NCBI GenBank assembly: GCA_902542925.1
Contig: CACBWF010000007.1
Coordinates: forward strand, 1 to 35,467
Origin: an uncultured Alphaproteobacteria bacterium
GTDB taxonomy: Bacteria; Pseudomonadota; Alphaproteobacteria; Methylaequorales; Methylaequoraceae
DNA length: 35,467 bases
Direction of reading: 5' to 3'
Position 1 is the stretch's first letter. Every line of letters starts with the position of its first letter. Of the stretch, positions 1-7,605 are shown piece by piece. The notes beneath the pieces were generated by a model. That model was not told the DNA's origin and made no database searches. It was given only the letters and a program-made list of their open reading frames with translations. The position numbers were made by a program, and so were the translations under genes.

Positions 1-1099
1 GTGAAGTATTACCTTTGTCTGCAACAAACTCCATAGAAACACCACTTTCAAGTCTCTGATTTATTCCAGAGTGTCTTAATGAATACATCGGTCTTTCTAA
101 TCCGTTTTCGTTTATGTAGAGTTCGTAATCTACTGCAAGGGAACGAAAGTTATTAGAAACTCTCTGTCGTATCTTTTCCAAGTTGTCTCTATCCTCTAAA
201 AAAGGAAAAAACAAATAATCATCTGGTTTTGGATTAGGTCTTCTTCTCAAAATCCTATTAAGATAAATGTGTTTATGAAAAAATGGGTGGATATGAACAT
301 TTTGAGGTTTCCCAGTTTTTGTTTGTCCAATAACTACAATCATTCCATCTTCACCTCTACGAACATCAGGAAGGAAATGAATATCTTTATGTTTTATTCT
401 CAACACCTCCTTGCCAGGTCTCACCAGACCAGAACGACAAAACTGTATGAAATCACTTAAATCTTGGTAGAAGGGTTTATCTCTTTTTCTACTTGCATTT
501 GATAGTTTCTCAATCTCTTTTTCCTCATAAGGGGGAACTTCTTTTGCAAGTCTGTTAAGTTTAACAAGAGTAGGTTCATAACTTATCAAACCTCTTTTTC
601 TTGCATACTTACAAATGTTTGAAATCAGTTGTTGATATTTGATTAAAGTTTGAGGTGCTTTATCTTCTTCTTTTTTTGCGATGATACTATCTCTTAATGC
701 ATTATTCACCTTATCCATTTCTCTAATATCTAAACCACCGAAGTAATGAATAAAATGGTTTTTCCATTTACCAAGTTCTCTTTGTCCTTCAGTTCCTTTT
801 TCTTTTATTCTTAACTTAATGAAGTCATTTGCAATCTTGTCAAACTTATATGTTCTTCTTACTACCTTCTCATTTTCATCTGGGATTTCATTCTTAATCC
901 AAAAGTCTTTATAAACTTTGTATGCAAGTTTTAATGCCTTCTTATAGTTCTCTTCTTTGAGAGATTGATATATGTTTCCACTTTTTGTGTGGTTTAGTCC
1001 AACATAAAATCTTACATACCAATATTTACTTCTTTCCCTTTTATAGATGACTACATCTTTTGTTTTAGGAACACTTATAGTTTTTAATATCTTTGTCAT
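1..1099 (-). CDS. int: Tyrosine recombinase / phage-type integrase, partial (C-terminus off the left edge)
   Basis: Manual minus-strand translation from ATG at 1099 is open to the window edge: MTKILKTISVPKTKDVVIYKRERSKYWYVRFYVG...GLVRPGKEVLRIKHKDI...IGQTKTGKPQNVHIHP...RPMYSLRHSGINQRLESGVSMEFVADKGNTS. It has the box I Arg, the TKTGK beta-hairpin Lys and a YSLRH box II. Missing from the ORF track because its stop lies outside the window. Confidence 0.9.
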   Translation of the reverse strand, partial: MTKILKTISVPKTKDVVIYKRERSKYWYVRFYVGLNHTKSGNIYQSLKEENYKKALKLAYKVYKDFWIKNEIPDENEKVVRRTYKFDKIANDFIKLRIKEKGTEGQRELGKWKNHFIHYFGGLDIREMDKVNNALRDSIIAKKEEDKAPQTLIKYQQLISNICKYARKRGLISYEPTLVKLNRLAKEVPPYEEKEIEKLSNASRKRDKPFYQDLSDFIQFCRSGLVRPGKEVLRIKHKDIHFLPDVRRGEDGMIVVIGQTKTGKPQNVHIHPFFHKHIYLNRILRRRPNPKPDDYLFFPFLEDRDNLEKIRQRVSNNFRSLAVDYELYINENGLERPMYSLRHSGINQRLESGVSMEFVADKGNTS

Positions 1100-1123
1100 T
1101 CTTTTCTCAATCAATACAAGTTC

Positions 1124-1179
1124 AGTATAATCTATAAAAAGTGTGTAGTCAAAATATAGGTGTTCCCCTAGTTGTGTAT
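1124..1179 (-). promoter_or_regulatory. Integrase promoter with island repeat element copy A
   Basis: Minus strand TTGACT (1152-1147), 17-nt spacer, TATACT (1129-1124), 25 nt upstream of the integrase ATG. Repeat GGTGTTCCCCTAGTTGTGTAT (1159-1179, plus orientation) lies directly upstream of the -35. Confidence 0.7.
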
Positions 1180-1305
1180 GAATGTTGAAATAATATTGTT
1201 TAGGTTTTGAGGGGGTGGGGTTCGCAGAACCGAACCCACATATACCGATGTATCTTTATTGCATTTATAGTTTATAAAATACTTTTTAGATTAAAGGGGG
1301 TAGGG

Positions 1306-1503
1306 TTATTTAATCTCTGTCCATTCATCAACATCAAACTCCATATCACCCTCTCTTGGGAAATCGCAATCATAAGGATTACCACCTTGTGCGTTCCATA
1401 TCTTACGAAACTTTTCATACAAATCGTTTTCTGATTTTGCTTTTAGTTCAACATCACCAAAGTTTGTTAAAGTTCTTTTTATAGTTATTTTATACTTTTT
1501 CAT
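1306..1503 (-). CDS. Small hypothetical protein (65 aa)
   Basis: ORF; beta-rich N-terminus MKKYKITIKRTLTNFGDVELKAKSENDLYEKF; collinear with neighbouring minus-strand genes. Confidence 0.65.
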   Translation of the reverse strand: MKKYKITIKRTLTNFGDVELKAKSENDLYEKFRKIWNAQGGNPYDCDFPREGDMEFDVDEWTEIK

Positions 1504-1517
1504 TATGCAATCTCCAT

Positions 1518-2066
1518 CTACTTACTGTATTTTATCGCACTTAAGTCAAATGGATTTTGTGTAAGTCTAAACAGATTACCTAACTGACCTTGTTTAAGAA
1601 AATCTTCATCAGTCATCTTTTTTTCTGATTGTTGGTATGAAACTTTAACTTTAGGTTGTGTGTATGCAATATTACTTATTGGAAACGCCATATCAACATC
1701 TTCATTCCATTTTTCTGAATACTTTTTAGTATTAGATGAAAGATTAAACTTCTTTACTAATGCATTCTCAAAATCATCTCTTTGGTCTTCTTGAAACCAA
1801 ACCTTTAGAAAGTTTGTCATCAAGTAAAGATACTCACTACTACCGAAGAACACTTCTTCTTCATTATAAAACTTAGTAGATATCTTTACTATTTGAGACT
1901 TATCACCTTTAATGGCATCAACGATTTGACCCCAGAAATGCATTCTCAAAGAACTGATACTTGCATTAAAACTCTTGGGTCTTACATTTACATTTAAGTC
2001 AAAAGTTTCTTGTGTAAAGTTGTCATAAGAAACAATCACATTTATTTTTTCATTTATTATTTTCAT
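1518..2066 (-). CDS. Hypothetical protein (182 aa)
   Basis: ORF with upstream AG-rich RBS-like leader (AACAATCAGAAAGAAAGAGAGAAAAATATG); no family recognised. Confidence 0.75.
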   Translation of the reverse strand: MKIINEKINVIVSYDNFTQETFDLNVNVRPKSFNASISSLRMHFWGQIVDAIKGDKSQIVKISTKFYNEEEVFFGSSEYLYLMTNFLKVWFQEDQRDDFENALVKKFNLSSNTKKYSEKWNEDVDMAFPISNIAYTQPKVKVSYQQSEKKMTDEDFLKQGQLGNLFRLTQNPFDLSAIKYSK

Positions 2067-2097
2067 ATTTTTCTCTCTTTCTTTCTGATTGTTAATA

Positions 2098-2370
2098 TTA
2101 TTTGTTAAAAATCTTTGCGTGGGTAAAACCTACAAAACGATTTCTCTTCTCGTCAAAATAGATGACTGACTTATTCCCAAATGTCCCATTTGAATCAAGG
2201 ACAATCGTTGGGTCTATTTTCATCTTTTTCTCAAGTTTTTTGAGTTGTCCATTAGAAAATGGACAGTTCGTTTCCTTTAACCATTTATTAAAACCTCTGA
2301 TTGTTTTATGCATTCCCATAAAGTTCTCATCAAAGTCATTTTTTAAGTTTTCATAAAATATTGATTTCAT
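2098..2370 (-). CDS. Hypothetical protein (90 aa)
   Basis: ORF; leader AACAATCAGAGAGAAAGGAAAAAAAATG with RBS; promoter at 2404-2432. Confidence 0.7.
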   Translation of the reverse strand: MKSIFYENLKNDFDENFMGMHKTIRGFNKWLKETNCPFSNGQLKKLEKKMKIDPTIVLDSNGTFGNKSVIYFDEKRNRFVGFTHAKIFNK

Positions 2371-2403
2371 TTTTTTTCCTTTCTCTCTGATTGTTAAAAT
2401 ATT

Positions 2404-2459
2404 ATTTTAGCATTTGATTGGGGTTAAATCAAAAATAGGGTGTTCCCCCAGTTGTGCAT
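2404..2459 (-). promoter_or_regulatory. Leftward promoter with island repeat element copy B
   Basis: Minus strand TTGATT (2432-2427), 17-nt spacer, TAAAAT (2409-2404). Repeat AATAGGGTGTTCCCCCAGTTGTGCAT (2434-2459) directly upstream. Confidence 0.7.
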
Positions 2460-2564
2460 ATATTACTTGTATTACTAACTCAATCTGGTAGAATAATAGG
2501 TGTTATTTCCTTCCAAAAAATATCACACAACTTAATACTAACCATTAACCCAGAGAGGTGTTTT

Positions 2565-3155
2565 ATGACTAATGAATGTGGATTGTATGGTCGTGTTTCA
2601 ACAGTAGGATTGGGACAAGACCCTAAACAACAAATAGATGTCTTGAAATCTGTTTGCGAACAAAAGAGTTGGAATATATTTGGAGAATATGTTGATTACT
2701 GTTCTGGTGCAAAATCAAGAAGACCAGAACTTGATAATCTTATTCAAGATTGTATCTCAAAAAAGATTAACACTATCGTTTGTTGGAGTGTTGATAGGTT
2801 CAGTAGAAATGCAGAACATTTCATTTCAACAGTTAATGAACTTCAATCACTTGGTATTACTTTTTATTTTCACCAACAACAAATAGACAGTTCTACTCCT
2901 ATGGGAAAATGTCTTTTGCAAATGTGTTCAGTTCTTGGAGAGTTAGAACGAACCCTTATCCGTGAGAGAATATCTATGGGAGTGAAAACTAAAATGTCTA
3001 AGGTTGGAACTTGGGGGAGAAAATCTAATCTCACTCCTCAAGTAAAAAAGAAAGTGATTGAACTACGAAAACAAGGTTTTGGATTTAACAAAATCGCAAG
3101 AGAACTAAAAGTCGGTAATGGAACAATCATTAACTTTTTGAAGGAGGTTGCATAA
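2565..3155 (+). CDS. Serine recombinase, resolvase/invertase family (~196 aa)
   Basis: In-frame start MTNECGLYGRVSTVGLGQDPKQQ inside ORF 2454-3155. Catalytic motifs YGRVST, DRFSR and ELERTLIRERI, plus a C-terminal HTH (GFGFNKIARELKVGNGTIINFL). RBS-like GAGAGGTG upstream of 2565. Confidence 0.93.
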   Translation: MTNECGLYGRVSTVGLGQDPKQQIDVLKSVCEQKSWNIFGEYVDYCSGAKSRRPELDNLIQDCISKKINTIVCWSVDRFSRNAEHFISTVNELQSLGITFYFHQQQIDSSTPMGKCLLQMCSVLGELERTLIRERISMGVKTKMSKVGTWGRKSNLTPQVKKKVIELRKQGFGFNKIARELKVGNGTIINFLKEVA

Positions 3156-3640
3156 TGAAAAAACTATCTATTTTATTTTTAACTTTGTTTCTATTTTCTT
3201 GTTCCAAGAAACAACTAATAACTGGTGGAACTGGTGCTGGTGTAGGTCTTGGGTCATATGCAATATTCAAATCGTTTATGGGTCAATCTGGAACTGGTGG
3301 AGATATGAAGACTATGATTGCAATCACAACTATCGGAACTGTTATGGGTGCGTTAATGGGAAGTGAAATCGCAGACAATATTATTGAGGAAGACAACAAC
3401 TATTCCCAGAGAATAATGAACTCTGCATTTGAAGATGATTTACGACAAGTATGGAGGGGTCAAAATCAAGAAATATTGATTACACCTCAACAACAAGTTG
3501 ATGTTCCAAGTATGTCATCAAGTGAATGTCGTAAGTTTGAGTTTCAGTTTGAGGAAATGGGAACGATTAAAAGAGGTTCTGGAGTTGCGTGTAAAGACGG
3601 AAACAAGAACTGGAGAATGTTGGGTGAGGAAATGTTATGA
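3155..3640 (+). CDS. Lipoprotein with glycine-rich, glycine-zipper-like segment
   Basis: MKKLSILFLTLFLFSCSKK lipobox, then GGTGAGVGLGSYAIF and TTIGTVMGALMGSEIAD; start overlaps the resolvase stop. Confidence 0.75.
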   Translation: MKKLSILFLTLFLFSCSKKQLITGGTGAGVGLGSYAIFKSFMGQSGTGGDMKTMIAITTIGTVMGALMGSEIADNIIEEDNNYSQRIMNSAFEDDLRQVWRGQNQEILITPQQQVDVPSMSSSECRKFEFQFEEMGTIKRGSGVACKDGNKNWRMLGEEML

Positions 3641-3873
3641 CCAATAACCCAACTCCATTTTATGCAATCGCAAATAGAGATAATAAACTTCTCACTTCTC
3701 ATAAAGATAATCCTAAATGGGTAGATGAGAGTGATAGTGAAATCTTATATGTTGATACAAAAAAAGATGCAGAGGAAATCATTAAGAAAAATAATCTTGA
3801 TGATGCAAGAATAATCCTCTGTGTATCTGATGGGAGAGGAGATGTTGAACATCTCTTTAATAGTTATGTTTAA
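3637..3873 (+). CDS. Hypothetical protein (78 aa)
   Basis: ORF, ATGA overlap with the upstream gene (translational coupling). Confidence 0.7.
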   Translation: MTNNPTPFYAIANRDNKLLTSHKDNPKWVDESDSEILYVDTKKDAEEIIKKNNLDDARIILCVSDGRGDVEHLFNSYV

Positions 3874-3985
3874 GTTCTTATTAGGAATAGTTGTAGGTTT
3901 ATTTCTTGCAGAAAACTACAACTATACTTTCACCGATTTATTTGACTATTTGGAGAGGATTATAGGTAGTCTAAACAGTTCCTAA
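3866..3985 (+). CDS. Small membrane protein (39 aa)
   Basis: Manual translation MFKFLLGIVVGLFLAENYNYTFTDLFDYLERIIGSLNSS; overlaps the 3' end of the 3637 gene; hydrophobic N-terminus. Confidence 0.5.
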   Translation: MFKFLLGIVVGLFLAENYNYTFTDLFDYLERIIGSLNSS

Positions 3986-4036
3986 AAATCACTCTCTAAA
4001 ATAGTATGTTTTCTGGGATTTTATTTTCCAAAAAAA

Positions 4037-4069
4037 GGGTAGTCTAAAACAGTAGTGATAGACTACTTT
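4037..4069. terminator. Bidirectional terminator between convergent genes
   Basis: GTAGTCTA (4039-4046) / TAGACTAC (4059-4066) 8-bp inverted repeat flanked by A-run and TTT. Confidence 0.55.
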
Positions 4070-4071
4070 AT

Positions 4072-4362
4072 TCACCGATTATAAAAACTTTTTTGATGTT
4101 CATATCGTTTTTGACCAGCAGACTTAACACCTTCACTTGTATGAGTTAAAAATCCGTCATGCCATCTTCTTCCGTCTTTAACTCTTACAACTTCATTTAA
4201 TGTTGTTGATTGATAGTTTTCATCCCCAAGACGATTTTTTATATGGGTGTAAAAATCAAGTGTGTCTTTCTTCCCAAGTTTTGACTCTAAATCTTTGTAT
4301 GAACTTGCATCCACTTCTATATCAAAGTGAATAGTTCTTTCTCCAGACACTCTAAACTTCAT
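4072..4362 (-). CDS. Hypothetical protein
   Basis: ORF 4072-4419; the in-frame start MMKFRVSGERTIHFDIEVDASS looks more plausible than the upstream Met (approximate). Confidence 0.6.
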   Translation of the reverse strand: MKFRVSGERTIHFDIEVDASSYKDLESKLGKKDTLDFYTHIKNRLGDENYQSTTLNEVVRVKDGRRWHDGFLTHTSEGVKSAGQKRYEHQKSFYNR

Positions 4363-4615
4363 CATATTCATCCTCAAGGTCAAGGACACCTTCATCATCT
4401 TCGTATTCAATATCCTCACAAAGTTCTTTTAGTTTGTCTGAATAAAACTCATCCACACGAACTGGTCTTTGTAGAGTTAAGTGTCTGTTCCCAGAACCAT
4501 CTGCTGAATGGTCAGTTTCATAAAGTCCCAACATCTTTTTCACTTCATCAGACTTTCCTTCTTTTGGAGTGAGATGTATATACTCAATCTTTTTTTTTCT
4601 AATAGTTAGTTTCAT
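4352..4615 (-). CDS. Hypothetical acidic-tailed protein (~87 aa)
   Basis: Start MKLTIRKKKIEYIHLTPKEG at 4615 with GGAG RBS inside ORF 4352-4660; C-terminus EDIEYEDDEGVLDLEDEYDEV. Confidence 0.65.
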   Translation of the reverse strand: MKLTIRKKKIEYIHLTPKEGKSDEVKKMLGLYETDHSADGSGNRHLTLQRPVRVDEFYSDKLKELCEDIEYEDDEGVLDLEDEYDEV

Positions 4616-4648
4616 ATATTTTCTCCGTTTATTGTTAGTTAATATTTT

Positions 4649-4753
4649 GAAGAAGAACACTTTGGAAACTTCAAAACGGGTTCCAAAACCTAATCATCTT
4701 AGTCTCTAAAGTGTTTCTTGTGATTTTCGGTTTGTCCAAAGTGTTCGTTCTTC
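4649..4753 (-). ncRNA. Structured intercistronic RNA element S1
   Basis: GAAGAAGAACACTTTGGA (4649-4666) pairs with TCCAAAGTGTTCGTTCTTC (4735-4753), one bulge. Sequence- and structure-similar to S2 at 5068-5166. Confidence 0.5.
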
Positions 4754-4767
4754 ACCCTTATGGATTT

Positions 4768-5031
4768 TTAGTTTTGAGGTGAATGTTTTTTATCAAAGTA
4801 GTTATATACTGAGAAAAAAGTAGAAATATATCGTTTCAGATTTTCGTCATTATAACCACCATCATCATCTACATAGTTTGTCAGTTGAACGACAGCATTT
4901 TGAAGTTCTTGGAGTTCAGCAACATTTGTTGGATTAAATACTTTTGAGTTTTCTTCACATAAACTTTCAAGTGTATTCTTACCAGTAGAACTATCAATAC
5001 TGTTCGCATATAAGTTAGGTATATTTTTCAT
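4768..5031 (-). CDS. Hypothetical protein (~87 aa)
   Basis: Probable start MKNIPNLYANSIDSSTGKN at 5031 inside ORF 4768-5190; the upstream part of the ORF lies in structured leader S2. Confidence 0.6.
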   Translation of the reverse strand: MKNIPNLYANSIDSSTGKNTLESLCEENSKVFNPTNVAELQELQNAVVQLTNYVDDDGGYNDENLKRYISTFFSVYNYFDKKHSPQN

Positions 5032-5067
5032 TTTTATATTCCTTATTTTATTAGGGTTATTATTATT

Positions 5068-5166
5068 GAGATAAACACTCTGGTGTCTTAAAGAGTCCAT
5101 ACAGAACCAAACAAAAAGTGTCTTAACTGTTTCTCTTTGTTTCGGTTTCACCAGAGTATTTCTCTC
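5068..5166 (-). ncRNA. Structured 5' leader RNA element S2
   Basis: GAGATAAACACTCTGGTG (5068-5085) pairs with CACCAGAGTATTTCTCTC (5149-5166). Positioned at the predicted transcription start of promoter C, upstream of the start codon at 5031. Confidence 0.5.
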
Positions 5167-5171
5167 TATCT

Positions 5172-5227
5172 TATTATGCCATATTTTCACAAGTAATCAA
5201 AAATAGGGTGTTCCCCTAAAAGTGAAT
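5172..5227 (-). promoter_or_regulatory. Leftward promoter with island repeat element copy C
   Basis: Minus strand TTGATT (5200-5195) with CATAAT at 16 nt or ATAATA at 17 nt. Repeat AATAGGGTGTTCCCCTAAAAGTGAAT (5202-5227) directly upstream. Confidence 0.6.
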
Positions 5228-5245
5228 AGCATTTAAGATATTTCT

Positions 5246-6160
5246 ATGTTAAAAATATTTATGGCACTTTCTGAAATGGAAAAAAGAATACTGCAACTTC
5301 GGTTTAATACAGAGAGTATTTCTAATGCAAAAAAAATAGATTACCAAGAATATCGTTTATCCAAAAAACAAATCATTTCAAAACTTGCAGAAGAAGGACA
5401 TAAAGTTTCTATGATTGAAATCACAAACTTTCTAAAATCCAAACTTGGGTTTAGAAAAAGTTTTGATTATGGGGGTGAAGAGAAAAGGTCATTTGTAAAA
5501 GGTCGTCCATCAAAGTTCTATAAAACAAATGATGGAGTAGAACTCAAACATCAGTTTGGACTTTATATGTATTGGTATTTATTTTTACAACTTGCAATAA
5601 AAGAAAAAAGAAAAATAGATTGGTCAAAATATAAGGACTGGGGAGATGCAAAATCTATTGCAAAAACTGATTGGAGAGATTGGTGGGAAAAACATAAACT
5701 TCTTTTTGATTTGAAAACAAATAATGGAAAGTTGAAATATGAAATGGTGTTAAAGAAACCAGAATATGAAAGTATCTATTATGCACACAAAGTTTATAAG
5801 ATGAAAAAAGAGAATGAGGACTTATCCTTTTATGAACTTGGAAGAAAACTTGAGGTTCATAAAAATGTAGAAAAAAGAAAACCTTTGGGAGTAATCACAA
5901 CAAGCACAGTTTGGAAAAGATTTACTCAAAAAAAAATGAAATCTATTGAGAAAAAAGGTTTGATTGCAGACTTTAAGTTTCATCAAAAGTTAAGTGATAA
6001 AGAATGGATTGAAAAATATCCAGAAGATGCAAAGAGGATATTAGCACAACTTGACCAGAAGAGTCTGAAGAAACAAATGTTTATGTTTTATCATCGTGCA
6101 GAAAGAATATTAGAGGGTGTGTGTGAGGGTCGTTTCCCAGAACCAAGGAAGTGGAAATAG
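5246..6160 (+). CDS. Hypothetical protein (304 aa), possible DNA-binding N-terminus
   Basis: ORF; N-terminal LSEMEKRILQLRF...KKQIISKLAEEGHKVSMIEITNFLKSKLGF looks HTH-like; aromatic motif WSKYKDWGDAKSIAKTDWRDWWEKHKLLFD. Confidence 0.8.
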   Translation: MLKIFMALSEMEKRILQLRFNTESISNAKKIDYQEYRLSKKQIISKLAEEGHKVSMIEITNFLKSKLGFRKSFDYGGEEKRSFVKGRPSKFYKTNDGVELKHQFGLYMYWYLFLQLAIKEKRKIDWSKYKDWGDAKSIAKTDWRDWWEKHKLLFDLKTNNGKLKYEMVLKKPEYESIYYAHKVYKMKKENEDLSFYELGRKLEVHKNVEKRKPLGVITTSTVWKRFTQKKMKSIEKKGLIADFKFHQKLSDKEWIEKYPEDAKRILAQLDQKSLKKQMFMFYHRAERILEGVCEGRFPEPRKWK

Positions 6161-6432
6161 TGATAGAGTTTTTAATGCATCTCCTTATTCTTGGTGCAGT
6201 CATTCCACCAGTATTTTCTTTGTGTCTTTATCCGTGGTGGTGGTTATTTGATAATACAAAAGTAGTTGATAGTTATTTTAAGAAGAACTTTCATTCAAAG
6301 AAATATGGAAAGTTATTTCATATTTGTTTTTCTGGAGTATGGGTGATATTTATTTTTTCACTTCTTGGGTTATGTATTTGGTTGTTTGTTTTCGTTATGG
6401 GTTATTTACTTCCAATATTGGGTTATGACTAA
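6151..6432 (+). CDS. Small membrane protein (two or more TM helices)
   Basis: ORF overlapping the stop of the 304-aa gene, GTG start; hydrophobic segments HLLILGAVIPPVFSLCLYPWWWLF and VWVIFIFSLLGLCIWLFVFVMGYLLPIL. Confidence 0.65.
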   Translation: MEIVIEFLMHLLILGAVIPPVFSLCLYPWWWLFDNTKVVDSYFKKNFHSKKYGKLFHICFSGVWVIFIFSLLGLCIWLFVFVMGYLLPILGYD

Positions 6433-6518
6433 AAAAATAATCCTCATAAACAATCAAATCGGATGAACACCGAAGTATATTTATTTAACCTTTTTTTTGA
6501 TTTTTACGCAGACAAAAA

Positions 6519-6569
6519 AAAGAGGTGAATAAAGTTAAAAATGATTAAAAAACTTACGCACCTCTTTTT
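6519..6569. terminator. Bidirectional terminator-like inverted repeat
   Basis: AAAGAGGTG (6519-6527) / CACCTCTTT (6559-6567) with A- and T-runs, between convergent genes. Confidence 0.55.
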
Positions 6570-6616
6570 CCCTAACAAAATGATTTGAGAAAATGTTAAA
6601 ACTATTTAGGTTTTAA

Positions 6617-6769
6617 TCACTTTTTGTAAGAAGAAACTTCATTCATAATCATACGACTTAAATAATGCGTTAAAGTGTATCCATTATCATACGCAACTTG
6701 TTTGATACTATCTTTCAAGTCTTTATCAAGACGCATATTTATTCTATCGTTTTTAATATTTACATTCAT
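6617..6769 (-). CDS. Ribbon-helix-helix (Arc/CopG-like) protein, 50 aa
   Basis: Manual translation MNVNIKNDRINMRLDKDLKDSIKQVAYDNGYTLTHYLSRMIMNEVSSYKK; RHH pattern (beta strand INMRLDKDLKDSIKQVA). Below the ORF-track length cutoff. Confidence 0.7.
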   Translation of the reverse strand: MNVNIKNDRINMRLDKDLKDSIKQVAYDNGYTLTHYLSRMIMNEVSSYKK

Positions 6770-6793
6770 AACCTACCCCTTATAAGTGTCGTT

Positions 6794-7030
6794 TCATTTA
6801 TATTTATAAGACCCATTAACTAATCTGTCGTATTCTGCGTCAATAGTTGTGTCTTTATGTTTTCCAGTTTGAACCTTGCGTAAAGCATCACGCATATTAG
6901 GAATACTTGCGTAAGAGTTTGATGGATTTTTCTTCAAATGGAAATCAAGGTTGTCTTTTTTCTTTTGCAGTTCCGTCTCCGACCTCTTCTCTAACTCTCT
7001 TGCCTTTTTGTAGAAATATTCTCTATCCAT
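6794..7030 (-). CDS. Hypothetical protein (78 aa)
   Basis: ORF, overlaps the stop of the upstream gene. Confidence 0.6.
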   Translation of the reverse strand: MDREYFYKKARELEKRSETELQKKKDNLDFHLKKNPSNSYASIPNMRDALRKVQTGKHKDTTIDAEYDRLVNGSYKYK

Positions 7031-7487
7031 TTATCTCTTCCTTAACTTCTTTTTCTAACTCATCAACTGTTCTCTCTAACTCATCTTTCATAGAATGGTT
7101 TGTATCTTGTGCAAGTAAAGTTAGTTCTTGTTCATCAGTTAGTTCTTCTTCATCGTCTTTTGATAATGTTATGAGTTGAGTAATCTTGTATGATTTACCA
7201 AAATCTTCTGTTGGTTTAATCTCTGTATTCACAAGTTTGGTTTTAACTTTTTCAATAAAGTCATCTTTGTATAAATGCATCTCATTTGAAATCTTGTTAT
7301 AGAGAGTTTTTAAGTTGGTGCATTTTGTATTGTCGTAATCAACTCTTGCGACCTCATCTTTATCTTCTGGTCTCGCAATCATAGATGGGTTTGTGTATTT
7401 TGTTTTAATAACAACTTCGGTGAAGTCATTTAGTTGAACATTATATTCAATATCGTATGTCGTTATATAAGATTTTAACTCACTCAT
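7023..7487 (-). CDS. Hypothetical protein (154 aa)
   Basis: ORF with acidic/helical C-terminus; TAAGGAAAC RBS-like leader. Confidence 0.7.
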   Translation of the reverse strand: MSELKSYITTYDIEYNVQLNDFTEVVIKTKYTNPSMIARPEDKDEVARVDYDNTKCTNLKTLYNKISNEMHLYKDDFIEKVKTKLVNTEIKPTEDFGKSYKITQLITLSKDDEEELTDEQELTLLAQDTNHSMKDELERTVDELEKEVKEEING

Positions 7488-7605
7488 TATTTGTTTCCTT
7501 AATCATTATTCTAAACTCTTAGGATTGGATTAGAATGTGTATCAAATGGTTTCTTGATTGATACTTCATATATTTATTGCGTGTCTGTATGACCCTTATT
7601 TTGGA

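Noticed and set aside
269-460. 63-aa plus-strand ORF
   Set aside because: Lies antisense to the well-supported integrase reading frame.
1218-1243. GC-rich hairpin TGGGGTTCG-CAGAAC-CGAACCCA as a tRNA fragment or att site
   Set aside because: It resembles a T-arm only superficially; no acceptor or anticodon arms nearby, and no matching tRNA in the window.
1207-1434. 75-aa plus-strand ORF
   Set aside because: Starts in a hairpin region and overlaps the minus-strand 1306-1503 gene; no RBS and low-quality composition.
2680-2886. 68-aa plus-strand ORF inside the resolvase
   Set aside because: Out-of-frame overlap with strong resolvase motifs.
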